Assembly: GCF_028475105.1 (NCBI RefSeq)
Contig: NZ_CP116936.1
Span: 4,649,501 to 4,713,500 of the forward strand
Direction of reading: 5' to 3'
Length of the DNA: 64,000 nucleotides
DNA from: Micromonospora sp. LH3U1
GTDB lineage: Bacteria; Actinomycetota; Actinomycetes; Mycobacteriales; Micromonosporaceae
The position numbers and the translations under genes are program-made. The notes below the pieces were generated by a model, which was not told the DNA's origin, did not search any database, and worked only from the letters and a program-made list of their open reading frames with translations. This document shows, piece after piece, positions 30,001-35,904 of this stretch (within the stretch, counting starts at the first letter, position 1; each line of letters opens with the position of its first letter).

Positions 30001-31554
30001 GGAACCCGGCCCGATGCCGAGGCTCACGAGGTGGTGCGCGAGCCGGTTGGCCTGCCGGTTGATCTCCGCGTACGTCCATTCGTGGTCCTGAAAGAGCAGC
30101 GCCGTGGCGTCCGGCGTACGGCGTACCTGCTGCTCGAAAAGTTCGTGGATGCACGACTGCCCGGAGTACGGCGCCGCAGTGTCGTTCCACTCGCGCACGA
30201 GCCGGTGGTGTTCGTCCTCGGAGAGCGGGGACAACCGTCCCACCGGAGCGTCCGGCACGGACACCAACTCGCCGCAGATCCGACGCAGGTGCCCCACCAT
30301 CGCTGCGGCGGCGCCACGGTCGTAGCGCCCAGTGTCGACGTGCAGGGTGACCGTGGTCTCGGCGCCCAGGGTGACGACGAGATGCAGCGGGTACGGAGCG
30401 CGGATCTCCTCCTGCCGCCCGGTCATCGTCAGCGCCGACCCAGAGGGCTCCCGGGGCTCCTCGTTCACGGAGACGACGCTGTCGAACAGGGCCTTGCCAG
30501 GGCCGATCCCGCTCCACTGCTGGATCATCAGCAGCGGGCTGTGGCCGTACTGCTCTATCTCGGCGTACCGCTGCTGCACGCCGCGCATCCACTCGCCCCA
30601 TGGCGTGGACTCCGGAACCCGTACGCGCAGTGGCAGGGTGTTGATGAACAGGCCCGTCATGCCGTCGGCGCCGGGTACCTCGGCCGGACGCCCGGCGACG
30701 GTCGCGCCGGCGACGACGTCGGCGGACCCGGTGTACCGGCTCAGCAGCAGTGCCCAGCCACCCCGGAGCAGCGTGGCGAGCGAGACCCCGTGCCGCTCGC
30801 CGACGGCTGTCAGACGTGCCGTCTCGTCCTCGCTGAGCACCAGGCTCACCTGGTCGTACATGTCGAGCATGGCCGAGGGGGCCGGTTCCTCACCGGCGCG
30901 GGCCCTGCGTTCGAACGGCAGGGGCGCGGCCGGCTCCACCGCCGCCAGATCGGTACGCCAGAAGCGCTCAGCCTCGGCGAGGTCCCGATCACCCAGCCAC
31001 CGCACGTAGTCCTCGTACGGCGTGACCGGCCGAAGGTCCGGGGTGGTGCCCGCGGTCAGATGCCCATAGTGTTCCGCGACCTCGCGGAGCACGATCGACT
31101 GGCTGATTCCGTCCAGGACGATGTAGTGCAGGCTCCAGATCAGGCGAGAACGCTCGTCGGCCAGGCGCGCGACATGCAGGCGCCACAGCGTCGGATCGGT
31201 GAGTGGGAAACCCTGGTCCAGGTCCTTCTGCCGGTACGACGCCGACCGGTTCCGCTGCTCGTCAGCGCTCAGCTCACGCCAGTCCTCGACGACGAGCGGC
31301 ACGTCCACCCGCCGGTCGACCACCTGCTCCGGGGTCTGCCCCTGCAGGTTCCGGAAGCTCGTCCGCAGAGCGGAGTGCCGTTCCACGACCTGCTGCCAGC
31401 TCCGGCGGAACGCGTCGACGTCGAGGTCCTGCTCGATCAGCAGTTCGATCTGCACGTGGAACAGCCCGCGAGTCGTCCCGAAGGCGCTCTGGAACATCAC
31501 CCCCCGTTGCGTGGGAGTCATCGGGTGACGTGCTGCAACAGTTTCCTGAGTCAT
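21031..31554 (-). CDS. NRPS, C-A-MT-T-C-A-T-E-C (modules 1-2 plus C of module 3)
   Basis: This is a 3507-residue synthetase and the first gene of the operon. C1 (around 145) reads HYIVLDG, with Tyr144 replacing the catalytic second His. A1 starts near 468, with specificity residues DLYDFSLVW, close to the cysteine code DLYNLSLIW. A methyltransferase domain (ILEVGCGTG near 1028) is inserted between the A8 and A10 motifs of A1. T1 is near 1460, C2 (HHAVFDG) near 1660, A2 from 1988 (DFWNLGVIF), T2 (FFALGGDS) 2515, E 2698, and C3 (HHAILDG) 3155, with a short helical tail. Residue 1 should be N- or S-methylated and residue 2 epimerised. The C domain for module 3 sits here while its A-T-E is on the next protein, so module 3 is split across two polypeptides. 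Confidence 0.96.
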   Translation of the reverse strand: MTQETVAARHPMTPTQRGVMFQSAFGTTRGLFHVQIELLIEQDLDVDAFRRSWQQVVERHSALRTSFRNLQGQTPEQVVDRRVDVPLVVEDWRELSADEQRNRSASYRQKDLDQGFPLTDPTLWRLHVARLADERSRLIWSLHYIVLDGISQSIVLREVAEHYGHLTAGTTPDLRPVTPYEDYVRWLGDRDLAEAERFWRTDLAAVEPAAPLPFERRARAGEEPAPSAMLDMYDQVSLVLSEDETARLTAVGERHGVSLATLLRGGWALLLSRYTGSADVVAGATVAGRPAEVPGADGMTGLFINTLPLRVRVPESTPWGEWMRGVQQRYAEIEQYGHSPLLMIQQWSGIGPGKALFDSVVSVNEEPREPSGSALTMTGRQEEIRAPYPLHLVVTLGAETTVTLHVDTGRYDRGAAAAMVGHLRRICGELVSVPDAPVGRLSPLSEDEHHRLVREWNDTAAPYSGQSCIHELFEQQVRRTPDATALLFQDHEWTYAEINRQANRLAHHLVSLGIGPGSFVAVLMERSAEMIPALLGILKAGGTYVPIESNAPVRRWHWIIDSLGITCVLTQHALLPAIGTADPLPRLAHLVCLDEADTESPDTLDAAPYQLHTRADLELRPQEDLPVRGTSQDLAYVIFTSGSTGTPKGVMVEHRPVINLIEWVNRTFEVNADDRILFITSLSFDLSVYDIFGILAAGGSIRLASRADIQEPTRLLEILSTERITFWDSAPAALMQLVPFLPAAGGPADSVVSTALRLIFMSGDWIPVNSPDLLRAAFPRVQVVGLGGATEATVWSNFFPIGQVDPAWTSIPYGKPIQNARYYILDGSLQPCPVDVPGDLYIGGPCLSLGYAGDPQLTAGKYIASPCDGEPGARIYKTGDRARWRPDGNMEFLGRTDSQVKIRGYRIELGEIDAVLSRHPAVRTAATLVRDDQPGGASLASYLVLDPLEAQAAVQDDDLSLHDDRLDHWQQVYDSFDELDTTPTEDGADYSGWTSSYTGRPIPLAEMEAWRQDTLDLVRAYRPQSILEVGCGTGLLLVPLARECRSYCGTDFSSTVLQSLQRRLDEVPHNRQTVTLLQRPAHALGDLPIGEVDTVLINSVIQYFPDVHYLLRVLDGALDRVAEGGRIIVGDVRSLPLLEAFHASVELSRAGEPAQHRHAVRQMVRQRVQQEKELTLDPAFFRAWAARTGRVNRVEIRPKRGRHHNELTMFRYQVVLHVGEPAAPAPPAPERDWPANGLTLSALREMLTAERPARLRLRDIPNLRVAEATAALRWIKGDTGPDTVGEWRAGAPDADGVDPEDLAELAGQLGYHATIDWTGHGVDGAYTVLLTDADAAVGQVNEEEFVDRAEAGGDDDWQRYAGQPLRAEVEARLIPRLTAYLQERLPHYMVPSELAVLDALPVTASGKLDRKALPLAGTARAAGSAGHLPARNTTEALLVSIYEQVMARAPIGVHDDFFALGGHSLLAVQLAARVRQVFDIELPVHSFFDLTTIARLAPELQRLQDERQPLRLPPLTPAAGGAPSPASFEQQRLFFLDRLHPDSNFYTVNWLIPWPATIPGDVIRSGLHEMLRRHQTLRTTFREHDGQVLQVVAEQWDLDLPVVDLSVVDADERERQAQEVIRQWWAEPFDLESGPLLRTMLVVLSETEQILAFGAHHAVFDGYSIGLFGRDFLQICQALADDVPAGLPELPVQYADYAAWQRHWLDEDWLTFHLDYWREQLSDAPEQLSLPTDFPRPEVQRYQGAFLRRQLSADLTGEVRRISGDTQVTNYITMLAGVAVLLSRYSGQDVVVIGAPIANRHRVELEPMIGFLVNTVALRVDLRDNPTFTEVMLQIRRQLFGAQSHQEVPFDRVVEALRPERALSHNPIFQVMVADESLPLLEHLPEAVQVKPWMRQMVEEGMSLRVARFDLVLMIQEDDAGLRLGFEYSTDLFAEHTVERMADHFQVLLESATARPQERVKSLSMLPGVERDRLVGEWSRSVSVPGFSGFWHELVGVRAERVADAVAVVQGDRQLSYGELDRRANQLAVFLQSRGVGPDVLVGLHVRRSLEVIVAILAVNKAGGAYVPLDPSHPADRLALLVEDAGLRLVLTDDVSGAGFGVETVVVDTVVGEGPCDAPVSGLSPDNLAYIIYTSGSTGRPKGVMVAHRNLHHVMPWQQQQAGVARAQRVLQVASYSFDFSVWEIITPLLAGGTVHIPAPGVHMIGPDLHEALLTHAIENLNFTPGALATLPVEPPLPHLKTLLVGGEAYSPDLVRAWAPGRTFYNVYGPTETTIFATGTQVTERLTTLHMGRPITNVELYVLDTNLQPVPTGVPGQLYIGGAGLTRGYLNRPDLTAEVFIADPFGTPGGRLYRSGDLVRYLPDGSIEFIGRADHQVKIRGFRIELGEIENTLLQHRDVTTCAVLVLPDGASQRLVAYLELTGSSTIADLQKFLGERLPGYMVPGVFAVLDSLPLNVNGKVDRRALAGLPLDVGVGAAKAEYVAGRSDVERLLAEIWESVLGASGPVSVHDNFFALGGDSILSLQVIFRAKQVGLHLTVKQLFQYQSIAELAPVVTRHDSTRVIAEQGLVTGPTELTPIQRWFFAQDLAQPHHFNQALLVPVPAGLPVVRWQRVFEQLVEHHDGLRAFFPDGEHAEIAAAVPTVVDVYDLGAGGSDLAGIAEEVQTSFDLTRAPLFKAVLITGLDDGPDRLLLVAHHLVIDVVSWRILLEDLTALATGASLAAKTTSWQHWARHLRAEADSETTRSELPYWVEQVAPTAPLPVDLDGASNTVGGSRTHHSTLGGEDTRALLHDLPAIFQTRINDALLAALTTALTAWTGGSHVRIDLEGHGREDLHPDIDLTRTIGWFTTISPLRLPAPAGTPADHLKSVKEHLHRRPRNGIGYGLLALAGDAAQISFNHLGTFDGQSSFAAAYEAVGADIGADNRRAYRIDVVSRIQDGELRTEWTYDAAMFRPETIERVARDMMDALRGLVEDARRDDVSNYSPSDLPASGLSQSEIDALREHPAWHDSDLARPLEDCYPQTPLQQGLWFQSQYAQGQGLYHVQLMHEIDQDLDKELFRQSWAEVMRRHPILRTSFWSIPDHDPLQLVWQHVPVPLTEQDWRTGTAEDQQQLLADHLQRDRIRGFDPHENPQWRILLARTGEHRHQLVLSMHHAILDGWSYALLLAEVVKVYDALVHHRRPDLHPVRPYRDYVTWFADQDMAQAERYWREVLDGVEEAAPLGIERRGAVAAAGVPGSSHAEVDRLLGRAESDRLQELAHHHRITLNTIFQGCWALMLSRYEDTDDVVFGVVVSGRPTELAGAEHMTGLFINTLPLRVRLPGAMPWSEWMRGLQEQNLQMRQYEYSPLERVQRWSGLPSVAPLFNTLCVFENYPVEQVPDVALRLSKPRSEERIHYPLGVVATLEDGQVHITAQYDPRRFDRETVERLLSHLEHLYAQVAASPEAPLAQFSLLTEQEQRQVLHWDQSDDQELLAQLVAEIQELPAGELLAQIKASTPAAEKSETDG
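21990..22697. repeat. E-C linker and C-domain repeat, copy in upstream NRPS
   Basis: This is the partner of 17330-18040, covering the start of C3, the condensation domain that must accept the D-residue made by module 2 and pass the chain to the second NRPS. The edges are approximate. Confidence 0.85.
22982..24188. repeat. T-E didomain repeat, copy in upstream NRPS
   Basis: This is the partner of 18313-19519, covering T2 and most of the E domain of module 2. It sits directly before the A2 repeat block, so T-E and A blocks lie close together in this gene but belong to different modules in the downstream gene. Confidence 0.92.
24302..25670. repeat. Near-identical adenylation-domain repeat, copy in upstream NRPS
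   Basis: This is the partner of 15181-16549 and covers A2. Similarity begins abruptly at the codons for the late A-domain segment QRLVAY and stops at the C/A linker (LSMLPGVERD), which are typical sites of A-domain exchange. Many codons in this block end in T or A on the coding strand, unlike the flanking NRPS sequence. Confidence 0.93.
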
Positions 31555-31940
31555 TGCGGATCGGACACCTTTGCTGCCGTTTCACCTGCATCCACAGGCG
31601 CTCTGGGTGTGGTGCCGACGAATCGCTAATTAATTCTTCGGCAGCTCGGATCGTATGTGCAGGCGTTTTCCGCACGCCGTCTGTCCACACGGCACACAGC
31701 ATTTCTCCTGCATTCCATCGCACGGCCGGCCGACGATGGATCGGAATTTCGCCAGAGAAATCGCGTCCCACTATATGGCGGAAGGGCTGACGTTTGGCAC
31801 GGCCTCTGTGGCCATACCCGATCGGCGCGGTCTGGCCAGGGCCGGACGGCTACCAGTATCCGATTGGCTAGCTTGACGCTGGCTCCATGACATCGGGAAC
31901 AGTGAGAAACTCACGCCGCACTAGACACGGGAAGTGAGTC
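31555..31940. promoter_or_regulatory. Divergent promoter region between NRPS operon and amino acid dehydrogenase
   Basis: This stretch has no gene and is clearly more AT-rich than its surroundings, with AATTAATTC near 31627. It separates the NRPS start (31554, minus) from the dehydrogenase start (31941, plus), so it must hold the promoters of both. AAAGG lies upstream of the NRPS ATG at a rather long spacing. TTGACG at 31873-31878 could be a -35 element, but no good -10 box is found at standard spacing. No regulator gene for the NRPS cluster is seen in the window. Confidence 0.6.
31902..31914. promoter_or_regulatory. Short palindrome upstream of the dehydrogenase gene
   Basis: GTGAGAAACTCAC is a perfect inverted repeat with 5-bp arms and a 3-base centre, 26 bases before the dehydrogenase start. 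It could be an operator. The arms are short enough that chance is possible. Confidence 0.3.
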
Positions 31941-32996
31941 ATGGGCGTATTCGCCGACATGTCCGGACCGGACACGGGCCACGAGCAGCTGGTGTTCTGC
32001 CAGGACAAGCGCACCGGCCTGCGGGCCGTCATCGGGATCTACTCCACGGTGCTGGGCCCGGCACTGGGCGGCACCCGCTTCTACCCGTACGCCAGCGAGG
32101 ACGACGCTGTCCGCGACGTGCTCGAACTCTCGCGCGCGATGGCCTACAAGAACGCGGTCGCCGGCCTGAACCTGGGCGGCGGCAAGGCGGTCATCTGGGG
32201 TGATCCTCAGGAGGTCAAGACCGAGGCCCTGATGCGGGCATACGGGCGGTTCGTCGACTCGCTGAACGGCCGCTACTACACCGCCTGCGACGTCGGCACG
32301 TACGTCGCCGACATGGACGTCGTCGCCCGCGAGACCCGCTTCGTCGCCGGCCGCAGTGTCGACCACGGCGGCGCTGGTGACTCCTCGATCCTCACCGCCT
32401 GGGGCGTGTTCCAGGGCATGCGGGCCGCAGCCGAGCACGTCTGGGGCACCACCTCGCTCGCCGGCCGCCGGATCGGCGTGGCGGGCCTCGGCAAGGTCGG
32501 CAAGCACCTGACGGCGCACCTGCTCGACGACGGCGCCGCCGTGGTCGCCACCGACGTCGACGAGCGTGCGCTGTCCTGGGCCCGCGCCACGTATCCGCAG
32601 GTCGATCTCGTCGACGACTCCACAACCCTGAGCAGATCCGACATCGACGTGTACGCCCCGTGCGCGCTCGGCGGTGCGCTGGACGACGAGACAGTGCCGG
32701 CGATGCGGGCCAAGGTGGTCGCCGGCGCGGCCAACAACCAGCTCGCCCACCCCGGTGTCGACAAACTGCTCGTCGACCACGGCATCCTCTACGCGCCCGA
32801 CTACGTGGTCAACGCCGGCGGAGTCGTCCAGGTCGCCGACGAGATCGACGGGTTCGACTTCGAGCGGGCCAAGCGGCGGGTGACCCGGATCTTCGACACG
32901 ACACAGCAGGTCATCCGGTTGGCTGAGACCGAGGGGGTCCCGCCCGGAGCGGCCGCTGCCTGGCTGGCCGAGCGCCGCATGGCCGCCGGCGCGTAG
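31941..32996 (+). CDS. vdh: Valine/leucine dehydrogenase (Glu/Leu/Phe/Val dehydrogenase family)
   Basis: This 351-residue protein is full length for bacterial branched-chain amino acid dehydrogenases, which deaminate Val, Leu or Ile to the 2-oxo acids with NAD. The family signature GLNLGGGKAVI carries the catalytic Lys near residue 80, and ACDVGTYVADMD carries the catalytic Asp near 115. The Rossmann motif GVAGLGKVGKHL lies near 180, and GAANNQL and VVNAGGV follow. A GGAAGTGAG sequence precedes ATG 31941. It is transcribed away from the NRPS operon from a shared intergenic region. It may simply serve catabolism, but it could also feed or drain the 2-oxo acid pool used by the LeuA-like enzyme. 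Which amino acid it prefers cannot be read here. Confidence 0.9.
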   Translation: MGVFADMSGPDTGHEQLVFCQDKRTGLRAVIGIYSTVLGPALGGTRFYPYASEDDAVRDVLELSRAMAYKNAVAGLNLGGGKAVIWGDPQEVKTEALMRAYGRFVDSLNGRYYTACDVGTYVADMDVVARETRFVAGRSVDHGGAGDSSILTAWGVFQGMRAAAEHVWGTTSLAGRRIGVAGLGKVGKHLTAHLLDDGAAVVATDVDERALSWARATYPQVDLVDDSTTLSRSDIDVYAPCALGGALDDETVPAMRAKVVAGAANNQLAHPGVDKLLVDHGILYAPDYVVNAGGVVQVADEIDGFDFERAKRRVTRIFDTTQQVIRLAETEGVPPGAAAAWLAERRMAAGA

Positions 32997-32999
32997 CGC

Positions 33000-33347
33000 T
33001 CAGTCCTTTTCGTGCGCCATCGTCTCCATGGCCCACAGGCCGTTGAGGGCCGCGGCGGCGGCGAGGCCCATCGCCCCGCCGGCCAGGGCCGGGCTGATCG
33101 TCACGGTGTCGCCGTCACGGATGGTGGCCTGCAGCCCGCCGAGGCCTCGGACGTCGTGGTCGTTGACGTACACGAGCACCAGGCGGCGGAGCGCGCCCGT
33201 CTCGGTGACCATGCGATCCCGGACGCCGGCGTAGCGGGCCTCCAGATCGCCCAGCAGATCGGCGAGGGTGCCCCCCGATCCCTCCACGGTCCTGGCGCCG
33301 CCGGTGCAGCCCCGCAGCATCGTGGGAATGTGAACCTCGACAGGCAT
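33000..33347 (-). CDS. ThiS/MoaD-family sulfur-carrier-like protein with C-terminal extension
   Basis: This is a 115-residue ubiquitin-like protein. The fold is recognisable from VEVHIPTML, the helix TLADLLGDLEARYAGVRDR, LVYVNDHDVRGLGG and GDTVTISPALAGG. In sulfur carriers the protein ends at Gly-Gly, which is activated as a thiocarboxylate. Here Gly90-Gly91 is followed by 24 further residues (starting AMGLAAAAALNG), so the tail must be removed before function, or the protein is not a carrier. JAMM-type proteases trim shorter tails in known systems such as QbsE. No such protease, E1-like enzyme or Cys synthase lies nearby. It converges with the dehydrogenase, three bases apart. Confidence 0.78.
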   Translation of the reverse strand: MPVEVHIPTMLRGCTGGARTVEGSGGTLADLLGDLEARYAGVRDRMVTETGALRRLVLVYVNDHDVRGLGGLQATIRDGDTVTISPALAGGAMGLAAAAALNGLWAMETMAHEKD

Positions 33348-33455
33348 GACAACGCTCCCCTGGAATTCTTTCGAAGGTTCCGCTGCTTTTTGCGCGCGGT
33401 TCGCACGGTATTTCCATTGCCATTACATCGTCCCATTGGTTCGGCCGGCGGAAAC

Positions 33456-33473
33456 GCTAGCCATTCGGCTAGC
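33456..33473. repeat. Perfect inverted repeat GCTAGCC/GGCTAGC
   Basis: Seven-base arms flank ATTC in the 214-base gap between the ThiS-like gene and the ABC permease. It lies upstream of the ThiS-like gene on the minus strand, so it may be an operator for that gene. Confidence 0.4.
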
Positions 33474-33502
33474 CCGACCGGCGCTCCCTATTCAGCAAAT
33501 TG

Positions 33503-33537
33503 CTGCGGACGGCCTCCTTCTCGGAGACCGCCCGCAG
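33503..33537 (-). terminator. Hairpin after the ABC exporter genes
   Basis: The arms CTGCGGACGGCCTCC and GGAGACCGCCCGCAG pair at 13 of 15 positions around a 5-base loop. The hairpin sits 25 bases past the permease stop. There is no T-run, as is common for actinomycete terminators. Confidence 0.6.
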
Positions 33538-33561
33538 ACATGTGGCAATTCCTTCAGTCGG

Positions 33562-34299
33562 TCACGGCCGACGGGTCATGATGCGCAGCGTGAGGGCAAG
33601 GCCTACAACACACCACACGGCGAGAACGAGGAACGGCGTGGCGCTGATCCCGTCTGCCGGCACCGTCAGCGTGCTGCGCACGGCTTCCGCCATGTACTGA
33701 AACGGCAGCGCCTGATGCACAGCCTGCAGCCAGCCGGGCAGCCGCTCGGCCGGGAAATTGATGGGCGAGAACATCAGCGCGATGAAGACGATCAACTGGG
33801 CCAACAGGCTGGCGAGCGCGGCCGGGGCGGCATAGGCGATCGCGTAGCCGATGGCTGTCGCGGTGAGGGCGACGAGCAGGATCGCCGGCACGACCGCCGG
33901 GCTGATGTTGAGATCGAGGTCGAAGCGCAGCGTCGCGGTCAGCAGCGCCAGCGCCAGGCCAGGCAGGGAGGTGGCCAGCCAGATGCTGACGTCAGCCGCC
34001 AGGATCGCCGATCGGGGCACGGGGAGTGTGCGGTTGTACTCGAAGGTCCCCTCGGTCTTCGCCGTGGCGATCATCTGCGGGGCGAGGACCATGCCGACGG
34101 TGATCAGGCCGAGCGTGGGAGCACCGGTCGACAGGTAGAGGGCGGTGGTCTTGTCCACCTCCGGCATGAGGAACGAGAAGCCGATCACGATCCCGACCGC
34201 GAGCATGGTCTGGATGATCAGCATCAGCGGGAGCATGAATTTGAGCCGGAGCATGCTCCAGCGCAGCAGCAGCAGGTAACTACGTAGCCATCGAAACAT
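33562..34299 (-). CDS. ABC-2 type transporter permease
   Basis: This is a 245-residue membrane protein with six predicted helices, for example MLPLMLIIQTMLAVGIVIGFSFL, LGLITVGMVLAP and AVWCVVGLALTLRIM, matching ABC-2 permeases of drug or lipid exporters. Its start overlaps the end of the ATPase gene by 20 bases, so the pair is translationally coupled and forms one exporter. Its position near a peptide cluster suggests a possible resistance or efflux role, but the local TetR regulator points to control by its own ligand rather than with the NRPS operon. Confidence 0.88.
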   Translation of the reverse strand: MFRWLRSYLLLLRWSMLRLKFMLPLMLIIQTMLAVGIVIGFSFLMPEVDKTTALYLSTGAPTLGLITVGMVLAPQMIATAKTEGTFEYNRTLPVPRSAILAADVSIWLATSLPGLALALLTATLRFDLDLNISPAVVPAILLVALTATAIGYAIAYAAPAALASLLAQLIVFIALMFSPINFPAERLPGWLQAVHQALPFQYMAEAVRSTLTVPADGISATPFLVLAVWCVVGLALTLRIMTRRP

Positions 34300-35221
34300 C
34301 GTCGGCCTCCTTTGCAGTGGTCGTCAGGCCGACGTAGATGTCTTCCAGGCTGATCGGATTGAGGGCGAACTGCACGACCTCCTCGGAGGCGAGCAGGTGC
34401 TGTGCCCACTCGATCGCCTGCTGCGCGGACACGGTGGCGACCGGTACGACCATGCGGTTCCCGGCCACAGTGGGAGGACCGGCCCAGCCGGGAAGGGCAG
34501 GCGGCTGGCCCTTGCTCAGCGTGAGGTCCAGCAGGAGGTCTCCGGAAGCGCGGACCCGCAGCTCGGCGGGGGTGCCAGTGGCCGCGATCCGTCCGTGGTT
34601 GAGGACTGTGATGCGGTCCACGCTGCGCTCCGCCTCGGCAACGTTGTGGGTGACCAGAATGATCGCGCAGCCGTCCGTCGCGAGCCGCCGGATCTCCCGC
34701 CACATCAGCCGTCGCCGCACCGGGTCGACGTCGTTGGTCGGCTCGTCCAGCATGACCAGGCGGCCCGGCTCGACGACGGCCATGGCGAACGCGGTCAGCC
34801 GCCGGACCCCACCGGACAGGCGCTCACCCGGCACGTCGGCCCACTCGCCGATGTTCAGGGCGGTGACGAGATGTTCCAGCCGTCGACGGACCTGCTGCCG
34901 GGAGCCGCCGCGGATCCGGCCCAGCGTGTCGATGGCCTGGCGCGGCGTGACCCCGTTCAACGGGGCATGAGCCTGAGGCTGCAGGGAGCACGACCGCCGG
35001 GCGAACGCCGGATCCTTGACGACGTCATGGCCGTCCAAAAGGATCTGCCCCTCGGTGGGCTTAACCAAGCCGGCGACCTGATTGACCAGAGTGGTCTTGC
35101 CGGATCCGTTGTGGCCCAGCAGGGCCAGTATCTCGCCCTCGGCGACCTGCAGCGACAGCCGGTCGTTGGCTTTAACCCCCCGTCTGTACACCTTGGTCAG
35201 ACCGTCGATCTGCAGCAGCAT
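34280..35221 (-). CDS. ABC transporter ATP-binding protein
   Basis: This 313-residue ATPase has Walker A GHNGSGKTT near residue 38, a Q-loop, the signature LSGGVRRLTAF near 137, Walker B LVMLDEPTNDVDP near 158 and the switch His in ILVTHNVAEAE. The C-terminal 90 residues form the accessory domain usual in DrrA-type exporters. The ATG at 35221 is chosen because GGGAG lies close upstream and homologues begin with this first strand (MLLQIDGLTKVY). The longer open frame runs back over the operator and the TetR gene. It is divergent from tetR-type gene 35318-35896 and probably repressed by it. Confidence 0.9.
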   Translation of the reverse strand: MLLQIDGLTKVYRRGVKANDRLSLQVAEGEILALLGHNGSGKTTLVNQVAGLVKPTEGQILLDGHDVVKDPAFARRSCSLQPQAHAPLNGVTPRQAIDTLGRIRGGSRQQVRRRLEHLVTALNIGEWADVPGERLSGGVRRLTAFAMAVVEPGRLVMLDEPTNDVDPVRRRLMWREIRRLATDGCAIILVTHNVAEAERSVDRITVLNHGRIAATGTPAELRVRASGDLLLDLTLSKGQPPALPGWAGPPTVAGNRMVVPVATVSAQQAIEWAQHLLASEEVVQFALNPISLEDIYVGLTTTAKEADDVSMAT

Positions 35222-35261
35222 CCCGTCTCCCTCAGATACTATCCGGTATTCGGATTCCTCC

Positions 35262-35277
35262 GAGTATCCTGATACTC
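35262..35277. promoter_or_regulatory. Palindromic operator between ABC exporter and TetR gene
   Basis: GAGTATCCTGATACTC has perfect 7-bp arms around CT. A weaker related element with GATAC/GGTAT half-sites lies at about 35235-35250. It sits in the 96-base divergent gap, the expected place for a TetR-family repressor controlling itself and the exporter. Confidence 0.75.
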
Positions 35278-35317
35278 GCCAAGATGTCAAGCTAACGAAT
35301 ATGCGAGGATCAAGGTC

Positions 35318-35896
35318 ATGGCGCCACGACTGACCCGTACGCAGCAACAGCAGCGAACACGCCAACTCCTGATCAACGCGGCGGAGCGGCTGTTCGCCGA
35401 ACGTGGAATCCACCAGACCTCACTCGACGACGTGGCCGCCGAGGCAGGGCTGACCAAGGGTGCGATCTATGCGAACTTCGACGGCAAGAGCGGGCTCGTG
35501 GACGCGATCCTGGCCGGTCGCAACGCCGACGGCCACGAGCCCGCCGCCGGGTCCGCGAGCGACGTGCTGCACCGGCTAGGCGAGAGCTTCGGGTCCAACA
35601 TCCTGCTGCCCGAGCATCGCCGGTTCGCCATGGCCTTCCTCGAGTTCTGGCTGTACAGCATGCGGAACCCGACCTCCGGCGACACCGTTGCCCAATGGCT
35701 GCGCAGCGCGCGCGAGGCCAACCTCAAGCAGATAGCCGAGCAGACCGACGGCGAACCAGCAATGCCCCCCGAACAGCTGGCCGCCCTGCTCGTGGCCCTG
35801 GAGATCGGCGTGGGCCTGCAGCACCTCATCGACCCCGAGAACGTGCCGGCCGACCTGTACGCCGCCGGCCTGGCGGCGATCGCAAAGCCGAAATGA
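35318..35896 (+). CDS. TetR-family transcriptional regulator
   Basis: This 192-residue regulator has a TetR N-terminal DNA-binding domain: INAAERLFAERGIHQTSLDDVAAEAGLTKGAIYANF at residues 18-53 is a textbook helix-turn-helix. The C-terminal ligand-binding part is diverged, as usual. ATG 35318 has GAGG nine bases upstream. It is divergent from the ABC exporter and faces a palindrome of the right size, so it most likely represses the exporter until a ligand binds. The ligand could be the peptide made by the adjacent cluster or an unrelated toxic compound. This is not decidable from sequence. Confidence 0.92.
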   Translation: MAPRLTRTQQQQRTRQLLINAAERLFAERGIHQTSLDDVAAEAGLTKGAIYANFDGKSGLVDAILAGRNADGHEPAAGSASDVLHRLGESFGSNILLPEHRRFAMAFLEFWLYSMRNPTSGDTVAQWLRSAREANLKQIAEQTDGEPAMPPEQLAALLVALEIGVGLQHLIDPENVPADLYAAGLAAIAKPK

Positions 35897-35904
35897 AAGA
35901 TGAT

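Noticed and set aside
1164..31554. Identification as thiocoraline or another named quinoxaline-type cluster
   Set aside because: No quinoline or hydroxyquinaldic acid genes are present, the domain order ends without TE, and the Leu-like genes have no place in those pathways.
35222..35413. N-terminal extension of the ABC ATPase
   Set aside because: It crosses the operator and the start of the TetR gene. Homologues start at MLLQIDGL, which has its own ribosome site.
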